Below are positions 36,301 through 49,693 of a stretch of DNA of 64,000 bases, piece after piece. Made by a program: the position numbers and the translations under genes. Source of the DNA: Azadirachta indica (lineage: Eukaryota; Streptophyta; Magnoliopsida; Sapindales; Meliaceae); assembly GCA_022749755.1 (NCBI GenBank), contig CM040444.1, positions 5,645,009 through 5,709,008 on the forward strand. The letters run 5' to 3'. Below the pieces are notes generated by a model. The model was not told where the DNA came from. It saw only the letters and a program-made list of their open reading frames with translations, and made no database searches. How positions within the stretch are numbered: position 1 is the stretch's first letter; each line of letters starts with the position of its first letter.

Positions 36301-39300
36301 TGTGTGTACAAGACATGCTTGCCGTTGTCACTGTTCTTATCAGGATGCAGGTCACCGACAAAGCCTAAAACAATAATGAGAGAATTAATCAAATACAAGG
36401 TATGACATTATCCATAGACCAAAACAAATGAACAAATAATTGCTGATTGCATACCCCATAAAGGCAGATCATCTGAACTTGCAGTCAACAAATGGCAACC
36501 ATAGAACATGAGATCAAAAGAGAACCACAAAAGGATTAAAAGATCAGCCAAAGAAAAGAACTTATATATAAACACAAAGAACAAATATATGCATTCTCCA
36601 GAGCTCCAAATTTATAGAAGTTATAATAGTCATGAAATGAAAATATTCACATACCTAATTACCATTATCAAAAAATTAAGCTTATCAGCCATGTAAATTA
36701 AATAAATCTGCTTTGTTTTGGTAAACTTTATAACAATAATAACCCAGCCATCAGGTTTCAGGCCTTACGTAATTTGGTTACGAAACTATAGGATTCATAA
36801 ATAAGTACGCCTCACAATATTCCAATATTCTAGAAACAGCTGGCATTTCTTTCACACATTAAAACGTGTTTGTAATTTTTCATGGAACTTTTATAGTCTG
36901 AACAGATGTTACCGATTCAGGATTGCCATCGTCGAGTTCATACTGAGTAAATTGATTAAAATTGCATGTAAATCAATTAAATGTTCCATTCACACCCAAT
37001 ATCTTCAATGGATCAGCTTGATATGGAACCAATGCATGGACATGTCCGTAAGTTACCTATTTAACCCTAATTTCATTCTCTGTTAAACTCATCCCTCAAC
37101 CTGTTCTTTTCAATGGCAATTGCTGCTTTAGTTGCATCTGTCTGGTAAGTTACACTAATTTTCAAGCCAAAAACTTAAGAAAAGAATTCCAAATTAATTT
37201 CCCAGCTTTCCTGCATTCGACACCATTTACTAAAGCTTATATGTCTTTTAGCTTTGATAAACCAGTAACCAGGAACTGTTCTATAAAAGGATGCAGTATA
37301 AACATACCCATGAAGAATTCAAACCAATAACTGTTCTCAATTGCATCTTTGAATTGTTTGACCTTTGCCTCATTGAGTTCCAGTTGGCAGATGGTGGTTT
37401 TCTCCACATGCCCTGTGAAAATACAAAGAAGAGTTCAGAATAAATGCAACCACAGTTATTAAGGAACTCTAGCAGCAAAAGTATGCATAAAAGTTTACAT
37501 ACTTTGGAATTTTATATCAATTTGACTGTCAATGAGTTCATTCCCACCAAGGACCTCACCGAGACCACCCCATTTGTGAGCAAGATTGCCAGATGGATGG
37601 CAAAATGGAAGGCTGTAATAGTTGTAAGTTTCTTGTGGATTGTTATAAGGGCCAACTTTATTTACCCAAAGGGTAACAGGGTCATCTTGCTGATACTGTA
37701 AATGAAGGAAAATAGAGTGAATTGAAGATATACGAAGTGACATGGGAACAAAACGAGTCATTACGATAATGCAACAGCTATAGATTAGATTACTTCTGTC
37801 AATATCATGTTTAATAACTTCAGCTCCTTTGCCAACGACATAAATAGTAAGGGAACAAATTTTTGGAAACAGGTTTCAGTCAAAATGAGGTAGAAAAACA
37901 TTTCCAAATGGAAGAACAAACATAATATCAGCAGGATTAGATATCCCAATAATGACAAAGTTTTTCATGCTAAAGCATATAGAAGTATAGAATCCTCCAT
38001 AATAGCAGATAGATGACAAAAAATGTATATTAACTGCTTACCACTGATTTGGTATGATGCAAGCATGCAGGACCAAGTATTTGAAATAAGCACTGACTAA
38101 GTTCAAAGAAATGAGACACAACATTGAAAGCTTCTATCATTGAGTAAGCACCAAGACAAATAAGAACGAATACAATGAACCAAATGCAGGAAGCTTAATT
38201 TATGGCATGGTGCAAAATGTTGAGGCACCTAATTTAACACCACAAAATAATTGATACTTTAAGCAAGACACTAACATGATAGAGAGATGAAATTCACATT
38301 CTCAAGCAAATCCTATAAATTCCATAACCCATGTTATTAAAAACCAAACCATTATATATAAAATTGAAATACTCACTCACCAAACAAGAATATATATGGA
38401 TAAATATGATACATGTTGGTAATCCAAATTATATCAACATCCAAAAAAAAAATTATGATATTCAGTACAATGACAACTTCATAATACCAGTTAAAAATCT
38501 CAACCAATTATCTAATGTATCCCAATATTGAAATTGACTGCTTCTTATGTCTTATTATGGCACATATACTATCCTAAAAGTTTCATCAAATATTTATGTT
38601 TATCAATAAACAGGATAACAAAGATGATTTGGCAGTTCCAACAAATCCTAAGTGGCTGGATTGAGCAGTCAAAAACCCTAGGACCTACCAAGAGATCAAA
38701 GATTCAAAATCCCCTTGGAGCTAACTACTTGGGATATTAAAATTCCACATATTTCCTGGCCAAAAAAGTTGTTGGGTCATAACATTTGTCCACAAATCAG
38801 AACTCAGAGAATTACAAGTCTGACACGTTCCCTTGATCAATATTGAACACCTCATCAAGAATGACTTCATTTTGGACAATTCTTTTTATCTTTAGCTTAA
38901 TAAGGCACACCCGCTGCACTCCATAAATTTAAAAGCTTATGTTGCAAAACAGATTGGAGTTACGATTTAACTCTGTTCATTTCAGGATTAGAAGAAACCC
39001 CTTCAATCCCATGGAAAGTAGGACAGTATACATGCTCAAGCAATGTACATGCCCTAGTTGACTAAGCTGATAGGTAAACCACTGTTTCCTAAACAAGACG
39101 TGATTTGCTATAGCAGATCATGAAAAAGCTAACAGAGTATATCCATATCAGTTTAAGGCTCCTAGAGTTCTTCTGTTGACATAAACACATGCCTAACTTG
39201 GATGTCCGCCATGTTCAAAATTGGACACTACTTCCAGACCCCACAAACTCTAATACTATGTAAGTAGACCAAAAGGATTTAAAACTGTGACATCTTGGTT

Positions 39301-40027
39301 GAAAACCAATGGTTATACCATTCAACCCACAGCTTGAGGTTCGAATTTTAATTGTTCTATCATCTCCTTCAAATCAGAGGAAAAGATCCAAACCATCCAA
39401 CTGTTAAAAATGAAACCCACTTCCAAAATCTGCAGTACCCACTAAGATCTACATTACATACAGAAATTCCTCACTACTTCCATCCTGTAACCGCAACCTA
39501 CAAATGCCAAACCTCATCTCCAATCACCTCAATCCAACCATTGGACACTAATGTGGAAAAATTGACCCAAAATTCCAACAACGAACAATCAGATTACGTA
39601 GTTCCCTATCAGCAATTCCGCTGCATAAGCATATTATAAAGTCGCATGTCACGTTTTAAAACAATTGAAGAAAACGCACTCGAGATCCAAGCCTTACATC
39701 ACAAACCAAAACACAATAAAACCCCAAATCCAATTTAAATTTCTCAAACAAAAACAAATCACCAAATCTTCAAAAATAAGCATAAGAAGAAACGAATTCA
39801 ACAGATCTAAGACGAAACCCGAGGGTCAAACAGTAAATAACAAGCAAGCAACGAGATCTAAGAGTCGGATAACAGAGTCAATCCTAGGGTTAGAGTTTAA
39901 CAAAGACGGAGAGAAATGATGAAGTATTTACCTTGTGATCTGATTCCGAAGCGAGAGAGGGAGAAATGAGGAGGAACAGGAGGAAAGCGAAGGAGATGAG
40001 GGAGAGAGATCGGAAGGCGGAGGACAT
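33322..40027 (-). CDS. TMN1: Transmembrane nine (TM9SF/EMP70) protein, TMN1-like
   Basis: Twelve exons on the minus strand: 40027-39932, 37695-37503, 37412-37308, 36472-36455, 36364-36267, 36187-36035, 35836-35702, 35554-35388, 35019-34925, 34832-34459, 33893-33620, 33389-33322. The sum is 1776 nt (591 aa), the normal length. A signal peptide ([20 protein letters not shown]) is followed by the luminal EMP70 domain ([59 protein letters not shown]). The C-terminal half holds nine hydrophobic segments, including [20 protein letters not shown] and [17 protein letters not shown]. The C-terminus [14 protein letters not shown] carries an FV-type ER export signal and the K-X-D Golgi-retention motif described for Arabidopsis EMP12 (TMN1). 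The protein should reside in Golgi membranes; its biochemical role is not settled. Exon 4 is an 18-nt microexon. Confidence 0.94.
39282..39352 (+). other. Possible tRNA-derived SINE relic in TM9SF intron 1
   Basis: ttggttgaaaaccaatggtt followed about 30 bases later by gaggttcgaattttaat resembles the A and B boxes of a tRNA-type polymerase III promoter. The rest does not fold into a tRNA and no poly-A tail or target duplication was defined, so this is weak. Confidence 0.2.
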
Positions 40028-40248
40028 GACGGACAATCAAGGCAGAGCAGAGGGAGAGTTGAATCTGACGGTCGTGATTCAAAGATCAAAGTCTCCTGAG
40101 CCTTCCACCTTTAAAAAGACCGAAGAGAGAGAGTAAATTAAATTAACAGTACAAACACCAAACAGCTCTCCTGTTCTCGATTTGAAGGACTTACGTTATT
40201 GCTAGATTTCGTTGAAATGAAGCACTCCTCACTCCTCGACTGCGTTCG

Positions 40249-40287
40249 AATTAAAATGGGCCGGCCCGTCCGAAATGGGCCGGCCTT
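40249..40287 (-). promoter_or_regulatory. Duplicated palindromic TGGGCC (site II) elements upstream of TM9SF
   Basis: aaaatgggccggcccgtc (40254-40270) and cgaaatgggccggccttt (40271-40288) are two copies of atgggccggcc placed 17 bp apart, about 230-260 bp before the TM9SF ATG. GGCCGGCC is a palindrome, so TGGGCC/GGCCCA motifs are read on both strands. TGGGCC is the core of plant site II elements found in promoters of housekeeping genes and bound by TCP factors. Confidence 0.5.
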
Positions 40288-40359
40288 TGTTGGTGAGTGT
40301 AGGCATATTTTGGTTTGGTTCGGTTGGATTTGGTTCAATTCAATCATAATTAACATTTG

Positions 40360-41020
40360 TTATTGGATTTGGTTTCTTAAATTAAAGTGTTAAATAATAT
40401 TTGCCTTATATTTCGATTTCGAAATAATTCCCTAAAAGTAAGATAAGTAGAAAAAAATTTGATTTTAAACCTTATCCCACCCTCTTACATTTATTTTTAA
40501 AAAAATATAAATATAAAATACTTATATTATGATAAAATTAGTAAAAGTGAATTTGAGTGTATGATGGGTAATAAAAAGAAATTGAGTGAAAAAAAAAAAA
40601 GAAAATTTTGCATTAGATAAGGTGACAGAATTATATATATACATCTCAATTACAATTCAAAATCAATTCCTTATTACAAATCATAAGCAAATTAGAAAGG
40701 CAATAAGAAAAGAGAAAGAAAGAAAAGGAGAAGAAGAGGGAAGAAAAAAGACAAAGGAGAAGAAAACCGAGGAGAGGAAGATAAGGAAGAAAGAAATTTC
40801 ATGACCCAATTAGAATTTACAATTTATTGTGATATTTTAGTTTTAAATTTTAGTAATTATTTTATATGATTTAGTTTTAAAAATTTATTTGTCAAAATAT
40901 TAATATATTTTGATAGTATATTTTCTTAGAAAATTAAATTTTAGATCACTATTTATTATTGTTAAATTGATAATAAGAGTAATTCGAAGAAAAGAGGAAA
41001 GTCAATAAAAGAACGTTATC
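40360..41020. other. AT-rich intergenic DNA
   Basis: No gene recognised. A purine-rich run (gaaaagagaaagaaagaaaa and onwards, 40697-40797) stands out on the plus strand. Confidence 0.5.
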
Positions 41021-41024
41021 TTTA

Positions 41025-42360
41025 CAAATATAATGAGAAAAGTGTGTCAACAAGTGTCGTGTTTATGTAAATACATGATTTTTATAAAAATTTTATGTTT
41101 TCACAATTCGTAAATGTTATTGTGATAACATAAATATTGACATGAAATAATACTTGAAAAATGGAGATGGGATGGGCATAATTGATGTACACATCGATGA
41201 CTTTGAACGTGATTTTAATCCCGTAAGGGAAGCGTAAAGATGAAATTTAGACAATAGTCTCTAGGAATAATGTTTGAAAAGCACATTTGGCCATTTATGG
41301 ATAGCGGTCCATTGAAATAATCCCCCAAAAATACACATGGAATGAATTAATTGAAATTATTTATGATAAAACAATAAACCTACCCATGTTATGCCCATGT
41401 TATTTTTATGGATATTAGTTTTGAAATTTTATCTTGATATTTTCTTAGGTTTTTCATTGGGAATCATAAAGTATTTTATATTAAAATTATTTTATTTTAA
41501 ATTTTTGAAAACTGTCTTTACATATAAATATCTATTGAGCATTAACTTATCCATATTTTTTACATTTTTAAAACTATTTTATTTTTTAGATTTTTAATTA
41601 TATTGTTTAGAAGTTTGATTATAGGTTAGTGATCAGTGTTACTAAATTAATATTAAGAGGTGACCTATGGAAGGAAAGAAATCAATGGAAGTGTTAAAAT
41701 TATTGTGTTATCTAGATAGGTTTTTTATGTGTATTTGGGTTGATTTTGGTTTTAAAACTAAAAATTAAGCTTTTTTATTTTATTTATAATTTAAGTGACT
41801 GTTTATGAAATTCTGGAACTATCATGTGTTAATCCAATTAATTGTTTACTAATCTAAGTTTAAATATTATTTTACATATGAATAATATTTTTATAAATAC
41901 AATGAGAAAACAGTGTCAATACATATCATGTTTTTGTAAATAGATGATTATTATACAAATGTTATATTTCTTCAATTTTTAGATGTTATTCAAATAACAT
42001 AAATTTTAAACATGAAATAATATTTGAAAATTGAAATGTGATGGGCCATAAGTTACTAATGTACCAGTGACTTTGAATGTGATTTCAATCCCACAATGAA
42101 AGTTTGGAAAGATGAAATGTAGGTGACAGTCCTTAAAAATAATGTTTCAAAAGCACATATAGAATTAATTAATTTTACTTGCTTATACAAAAAGAATAGA
42201 TGCTTCCATGTTATCTTCCATGAAAAAACTTTTGAAATTTCTCCAAGATATTTTGTTAAGTTCATTGTCGAAGTGCAGAAAATGTTTTATATAAATATTT
42301 GTTTATCTTAAAATTCTTAAATCTATGTTTGCATGTAAATATCTATTAAGCATTAAATTA
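41025..42360 (+). repeat. Diverged tandem duplication, period about 860 bp
   Basis: The segment 41025-41560 aligns by eye with 41890-42360. Matching landmarks are atgagaaaagtgtgtcaaca with atgagaaaacagtgtcaata, gtgactttgaatgtgatttc (41199 and 42066 area), aataatgtttgaaaagcaca, and aaatatctattgagcattaa. No coding capacity is conserved between the copies. Confidence 0.7.
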
Positions 42361-44085
42361 CTTCTGCTTTTCAAGTATTTAGAAATGCTAGAGACAGAAT
42401 AATTAAAAGACAAGTGATACTCGAGGAGGAGGATTTTTGTTATTTTTTTTAATTATATGGCAGTAGACGGATGTTAATAGTTATGTAATTGTAGATGTGT
42501 AAAATAAAATGAAATAGTTGGTGTCAAATTTTAATTGGGAAAGTTTAAAAATTTTTAAAATTTGTAGGTCTTAAATTTGGCACATTTTTGCATTATAGGG
42601 GAAAAACTTTACAAAAACTTTAAATTTTAGTTTTTGAACCATTTAAATTTTTTATAATTTTTATACTAAGATTTATCGATTTTTCACTTAATTTTTTAAA
42701 TTAAAATAAAATAAAAATATTAAAGCTCTTGTTTCATTTTTAGTTCAATTTCTAGATTGATATACTGAAACTAAAAATTAAACTGAAACTTTGGTTCAGT
42801 TTGAGTGACTCGATTCAGTTGATTCTCAGATTTTATTTTCACCCATAGTTGACAGATTATAAATGCCACTTTAAGAAATATATTTTAGTAAAGTTACATC
42901 TATTAAGAGTCATGTTACACTAGTTCACTTTATTCTCGCGTTATTCAGTTACAACGTATCAAAAAGATCTTCACTTTCATAAGACCTTTGGATTAAATCT
43001 AATCGATGAGAGTTAACAGTATGTTATATTGATTGTACTATAGTTTTACTTGTGCATTAATGTTGTTGTGATTTTAGATCTTGATTGAAATGCTAAACTA
43101 GATTTGAGTTGAATAATTTTGTAACTTATTTTAGTTAGATATTGGTAGATAAAAGATTTTCTTTATATTGCAAAATTATTTTAATTTTAAATTTCACTTG
43201 AAATTTTCTCTAAATTTGACTTTTTATTTTATAAGTTGTGATACTTTAGGTCAAATCTAGCTTCTATATTTGACATACTTCATGTCTAAATAATTTCATG
43301 GATCTAATCATACTTACAAGTCTAAAATTCATTTATCTTTTATCATCTAATATAAGAATTATAACATTTTCTCCTCTCGATCCAATAACTTATCTATTCT
43401 CTATTTGTGAATACTTAAAATTAATATTGAAATTCTTTAAATAGTTATTTAATTGAAGAAATTTATGATATATCTTAACAAATGGCAATGATAACATATT
43501 ATATGAACAAAACCAAAGATGTAATTAAATAGTTTATTTATTATTATTGAGCATATTCCTAGCACCACTCTTCTTTCACATTAGCCAATTATAGATAGTC
43601 TAATTTTTAGGCATAAATAATTAAATTAAGCAAGTTTAGGTCACATTTAATTTCAATATAAATGTTAACATCATAAAGCTAATTAGCTTCTCAACTTAAT
43701 AAAATGATTTTGTTCAACAGAATAAGTTATCAAAATTATTGAAACACTTGATAACTATATCACTTATATACCAATACTTAAATCAATAAATTACTATGAA
43801 ATATTATCTCAAGGTGATGTTCGTTAATTAGGGTTCAAATGTTTGGTAGTATATTCTTTCTCAACAATATGATGGTATTTGATATAATTGCAAATCTTGG
43901 ATTGAATTTTAAGCAAAGATACCTAAAAAGTTTTATAGTAAGTGCAGATCATTCAATTTTAATTTCTAATATTTGATGAAAAACATATTGCTAGTTACAA
44001 GTAAACTATCGTAAGTGTTATAAACAACTTACAAACAATAAAAAAAAATTAGATGAAATATTTATTTGATCAAGTTTTTTCTCTT
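42361..44085. other. AT-rich intergenic DNA
   Basis: Nothing supported beyond AT-rich sequence with short simple runs. Confidence 0.5.
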
Positions 44086-44086
44086 A

Positions 44087-44538
44087 AGGCCTGTTTGTTT
44101 TTTAATCTGACGTCTGAATAAAATTATTTAGATGTTTAAGAGCTGTTAATTCTTTTAACTTAAATATGAAAACTTATTAAAAATATTTTAATAGAATTAA
44201 GTTAAAAACTTTAACTTAAATTTGAATAATTTAATATTTGAATGAATTAAATATAAATAATCTAATGTTTGAATAAATTAAATATTTTATTTGTCAGTGA
44301 TACATTTAATTTATTATTTAACATTTATATATGTCAACCATATCAATTTCAGATTTTTTTAAGGCATATATATCAACATATCAGTTTCAGATTTTTTATT
44401 TTTATAAAAACAAACAACTTAACATTTAAATTTAAACATTTAAGGTAAAAACATAAATATATTAATTAAATTTAAATTTCAGTTAAATTCAAATTTTAAC
44501 TATATTCAGACTTTTAATAGAAAAAACAAACACTATCT
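44087..44538. mobile_element. Non-autonomous element with GTTTGTTTTTT inverted ends
   Basis: The left end reads ggcctgtttgttttttaatc and then gtctgaata. The right end in reverse complement reads gatagtgtttgttttttcta and then gtctgaata. The interior repeats aattaagttaaaaactttaa, also found at 50035-50060. Short inverted ends and lack of coding sequence suggest a hAT-like MITE. Confidence 0.5.
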
Positions 44539-45264
44539 TAAACTACATATAATTTGAAAAATGAAAAGGAATGGGAAAGGAATAATTTTGTTTTGTTTGG
44601 TTGAAACAAGGAATTGTAGAGGCTATGGAATTCTTTTTTTTTACAAAAATACCATCTATTAAAAATTTAGTTAGATTTTTAACTAAAATTTTAGTTACCT
44701 ATTCATTTTATTTTTCATATAATTTTAATTTAATGTTAAAATTTTATTTTTTAAAGTATCAATATATTTAATAATTTTATTGTCATACAGTAAAAAAATG
44801 AGGATTCCTTTCTATTTCCTGGTCTATTAGCAATCTAATTTCAAAACTTAAATAAATATTTAAATGAATCACGTATTCACTTTTTTTTATGTTTGATATT
44901 TTTTATAATCGTATAATTACATTGAAATAAGCACTTGCAGAGTGATTATTAACAGCCCGGCCCATTTGAAACTGGTTGGGCTTGTTTTGAAGGATTTGAA
45001 TGGACTTGACCCAATAATATTATTTTATTGCAGGTTGTTGTTGGGTTTTATTCGGTATTACAGGTAAAATACATAGAGATTTTTATTAAAACATCCTTAT
45101 AAACTTTTTGAAAAGATGGATGCAATAACATTTCTCTGCTAAAGTTTAAGAATCGAGAATGTATCATTTACTTTTCTTAAATTATTAATTAATTAATCTT
45201 TAATCATGCAATTATTATAATATTCCCAAAACACAATCATCAATATGATTAATCTTTTAAAAAT
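44539..45264. other. AT-rich intergenic DNA
   Basis: One GGCCCA-containing patch (acagcccggcccatttgaaa, 44952-44971) interrupts otherwise AT-rich sequence. No gene is supported. Confidence 0.45.
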
Positions 45265-45695
45265 TGGAGAAAACACGGTACAATTAATTATTTATTTTGT
45301 ATTTTTGTAATCTATAAATTAAAGATTAAGAAGAAAATAAACTCTTTCGTGATGCAAGGGTGTAAGCACTCTGACCACTCATCGGTAACAAAATTAAGAA
45401 AAATGGCAAGAAAGATTTCTATTAAAAATTAGATTCAAGGAACAAAATTAAGATTGAGAATTTTTTGTTTTAAGAGGGTTATAGGATTAAATTAAGAGAT
45501 TTTTTTTTTATACTTAAAATAAGAATTTGGTAAAGTGATAATAAATTTTTCAGATTTAAAAAGGTATTAAATATATAATATTTTATACTTTTATTCTTTA
45601 TATTTAACGGTCAACTAACATATTTTTAGTAAAAATAAAGGAGGTAAATAATATATTTTCAATTCTTTTTATGTAAGTCATTTAATCCCAGATTT
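45265..45695 (+). repeat. Dispersed repeat, copy 1 (partner at 60148-60600)
   Basis: The order of phrases is the same as at 60148-60600: ttggagaaaacacggtacaa, gaccactcatcggtaacaaa, aggattaaattaagag, ttaaaataagaatttgg, caactaacatatttttag and aataatatattttcaattct. The orientation is the same. No coding capacity was seen; it may be part of an old transposon. Confidence 0.7.
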
Positions 45696-46970
45696 TAAGG
45701 GAGGAGTATAAGAATATCGCTTAAAAAAATATTTATTATTCCAAACACAACTCTACATTATGCCTCGGCTCTTTTTAATATTTCTTATTTGCAAGTACTT
45801 GAAATTAATTTGAAAGTTTAAGTAGTTAACTTTATTTATTCTCACAACATCAAAATTGACTTATAAATTATAGTATCACTATAAGTATTGTCGAAATTTT
45901 TTTTAATTTTAAAATTTAATTAATTATTTTTCTTTTGTGCTTATTAGCATGCTTATTAATCGAAATTAATTTCGTATCCATCTAGCATATTATTTCTCTT
46001 AATTTAATTTGCATAACATACGATAAGGAAGTTAAATAAATGATTTGGTTGATTGATAGAAACCAGACAGAAGGTGCAAGTATAGTTTTAATTAGTTATG
46101 TCACAACTTTGTCTTCAAAGATATTTTATATTGGATAATAACATTTCATCCCTAAATTTTATTAAAATAATAAATTAGATAGAATTTGATAATTTAAATA
46201 AATTGGTCCTTAGTTAAATTATTAATTTTATATAAATAAAAATTTGGATATGCGAGTCGTTTTCATATATATCAAGTACAGTATAAAAATTTTTTATATT
46301 AACTCAAATATCGCCCGTTTATTAATTATATTAAGAATTAAAAATTCAAATACGATTTATTTAATAAATAAGTGATACGATAACACTTATCAAAATATTT
46401 ATTAATAGGGTAATCTTGACTCAATACAATTTGTTTAACCCATTTAATTTAATTCACATAATTTAGATTTGTTTAATTTACTCATTGAAATAACACAGAA
46501 TTATTTGTTTAACTCTTTTTTTATTAATTAAAATTTTACCCACTAAAATAATTAATAGATCACATAATTAAAAAATATATATATAGTATAACTCAACAAA
46601 ATATAATATATCAAGAATCTCGTCATGAAATCAACAAAATCTTTCAAGTATAAAAATTTTATATTTAAAAAATAAATCAATAAATTTTTAATAATGTCAA
46701 AAAATTAGAATAAAGTGTTTCATAAATAAATTAACTAGTGTAAGAAACAAAATTTAAACGCGATTTGATTAATAAATGAGTGATATAAATGAAATATAAT
46801 TAATAATTATGTCAATTTAATCCAATTTAAATCTATAAATTTTGTGTTTGATGCTTAAGCCGTGTCTAAAATTACCTCCCTTAGTTTTATATTGATCAAT
46901 TTAGGGATGTAATTATCATAATGGAGAAGATATCATCTAATTTGTTATTTATTAAAGATTAGGGACTCAA
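45696..46970. other. AT-rich intergenic DNA, probably old repeats
   Basis: Phrases such as ttgtttaacccatttaattt and aataagtgatacgataacac, repeated in variant form within 46230-46840, suggest a decayed repeat. No boundaries could be set. Confidence 0.35.
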
Positions 46971-47270
46971 ATGTTATTCTACATTCAACAACGTATGGAA
47001 CACTATCCCACGTCTGCGTTGCATGTTACACTTGGTCACGTGGACGTCAATGCAACTGCGCGTGTGCCCCCCTTCTGCTGTGGGACCCACGCGTTTGCCT
47101 TATCCCCACTTTTTCAGTACTGCGTCGCCGTCTCGTCGGTTTCCGCTTCTCCAACGTTGCTCTTTCCCACGCGCTAGCGTAGCTCGTGATGCACACCTTC
47201 TTACCTTCAGGAGAATATTGCGTTTGTTTGGCTTAAGAGGCAGAATCGAGTATAGTTTGGACCACAGTAT
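46971..47270. other. GC- and CpG-rich island in AT-rich DNA
   Basis: About 250 bases have many CpG dinucleotides, unlike everything within several kb. They contain gtcacgtggacgtcaatgca (a G-box/ABRE-like CACGTGG next to ACGTCA), gtgggacccacgcg and ctgcgtcgccgtctcgtcgg. Open frames of 68 and 88 codons occur in two phases but neither looks like a known protein. It could be a promoter or first-exon relic of a lost gene. Confidence 0.4.
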
Positions 47271-47382
47271 TATCATAGTAGTGAGATAATAACAATCGAG
47301 TCCCTAAAATCTATGGATTTTCATATACAAACATATAATTTATTTACTTCTATAGATAAATCTAATTCTTCACTAAGTAATA

Positions 47383-47709
47383 AAATTATAAAGTATAATA
47401 TTGAATTTATTCGTCCAATATAATAGAGCATGTAAATTAACATCAAATAATATTTTAATAATTTTAGTAAGAGTATCACATTTATTTGATATAATAGATA
47501 AATTATGCACTTATTTATTAAAATATAAAATATTAAAACTTATTCAAACAAGAAATTATACTATATAATATTAAATTTGACTCTTCTAATATATTGAACT
47601 ATATAAATTAACATTGATTGGTGTTATAAAGACTGTAGTAAAATTTATTGATTTGGGGACTTATTTGATATGATAAAAAAATTATCCACTTTTTTGTTAA
47701 AATATAAAA
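47383..47709 (+). repeat. Imperfect tandem repeat, two units of about 168 bp
   Basis: The units begin near 47383 and 47552 with aaattata, share atgtaaattaacatca and ttatttgatataata, and end with tgttaaaatataaaaa. They are clearly diverged. Confidence 0.55.
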
Positions 47710-49693
47710 ACTCAAGAACCCAAATATTAGTATCCATCATAAAATTTATGCTAAGAATTACTTTTGTATTTTCTTAAACAAACTTATTAAAGAATAAAAC
47801 TTTGTGGAATCGAATGCATATATTATCGAAATCTATTTATGAAAATTTGAACAACTTTTTAGTTTTTGATAATCTTAATTAAAAATTTTAAAATTTTGAG
47901 TATATAAAAAAGAGAAAACTTTTATTTATTCTTTTATGAAAGGGAATTTTTTTTATAATTAAAAGTTTTGATTTAGGATTTTTACACAAATTTGATTTAA
48001 TTTAATAGCTAGAGTTAAAATGAAAAAAATTCTAATATTACCAAATAGTTAAATTTTAAATATATATAAAAAAGTAGTATTTAACATCTAAAAATGACAC
48101 ATGCCTTCCTCAAGTTTAAGAAAAACGGTAGCTACCATTAAATTTTTGGATAGACAAATAAAATTAGAATAAACAAGCATATACCCTTCTTGACTTAAAT
48201 GTCTATTAATTTATAATTATATTAAAATTTTGGTTAATTTCATCATTGAAATAGAATAATAATTTTTTCATCCCTAATTTTTTTAAATGAAGAAATTAAA
48301 ATATAATTAAATAATTGTAATAAATTAGTGCATAACTTTATTTTTTTAATTATATATAGGACTCTATCAACGATATTAGTGTTCAAATTTATCAGATTTA
48401 TTGTTTAAATTCTATAAAATTTAGCGAAAAATATTATTAGTTAAAAAAAGCTTGTAGTCAAATTTGGAATCAAAATTTAAAATTTGAAACAATCCAACGA
48501 TTTTTGAAAAAATAAATAAAATAAAAACAAATATGTTAAGCAAGTTTCTCATGTTCTTGTAGGCTTTCTCAATCTACTATACATTGTCATAATCCACAAG
48601 GGCATGAAGTTGATGGGCAAATAATAATATGAAAATGATATGACAATCAGAATACAATGCTTTATTTTTAAAAGATGAAAATTAAAAACACCTTTTCATA
48701 AATATGTTTTTAAACATAGAAATAAATTTAAATACAAAGCCATTATTCCATTTTTTATATACTTAAAAACAAGATATGCTTGATATTCTTTAATGGATTA
48801 AGGGTTTATTTAGTATAATTTTTTAAGTAAAATTTTTTTAATAAATTTTTTTTATATATATATAACTTTTATAAATAAAAATTTTAATAAAAGTTTATTA
48901 ATTATTTGACTGTTATAAATAACTTTTAAAAAAAATTATGAAATTATTTTAATTGACAACTTTTAAAAGTTATATTATAAAAAAAATAATATAAAATTTT
49001 TAAAATAAAATAAAAGTATTGAAGATAATTTATCCCTTTAAAAGGTTTTATTGTCAAAAATTTAAAATTTAATTTTTTTAGTAAAAAATTGATTTTTTTT
49101 AATTTTTATAAGCTTTTTTTTAGTAATAACCGAACAATATTAAAAAAAAGCTAAAGAAAAGCTTTTAACTTAAAAAAAGTCCTCAGAATTAACAAAAAAA
49201 CTAAACCAACCAGATATTAAATTACCATTGAAGGGTTATGACGCAAGATATTTCAAAAAATATTTTCTTTTTCATAATTTAAGAGCTCCACATTTTTTAA
49301 CTTACAGGCTTTTAGTATTTTTGTTATGCTTTTCATATATTTATTTTTGTATACTTTTTATTAACATAAATAAAAAAATTAATAGTTAACTTCTTAAAAT
49401 TAAAAAGTAAGTTTATGATATGATCATAAATTATCTCAAAACGTTAAATTTAAACTTATGGTCCATTGGGTCGCTCATGATGTGTTTACTAAATATTATA
49501 ACAATTAACATAAAATTTCTAGTGTAAAATTTTTAACATATTAAAAGCTTCAATATATTATTATGTTACAAATTATTCCGTTTTAATTTTTATATCTTAT
49601 GTTATGTTACGAGTACTTCTTATTTTATTTTGAATGTATACAACATTAGTTCTTTAAAATAAAATAACATATCCACCATTAATTCTTTACTTA
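47710..49693. other. AT-rich intergenic DNA
   Basis: No gene, RNA or bounded repeat could be supported. Confidence 0.5.

Noticed and set aside
46971..47289. Open frames of 68 and 88 codons in the GC-rich island
   Set aside because: Two overlapping frames are open at once, neither has a recognisable domain, and GC-rich DNA naturally lacks stop codons. Kept only as an island, not as genes.
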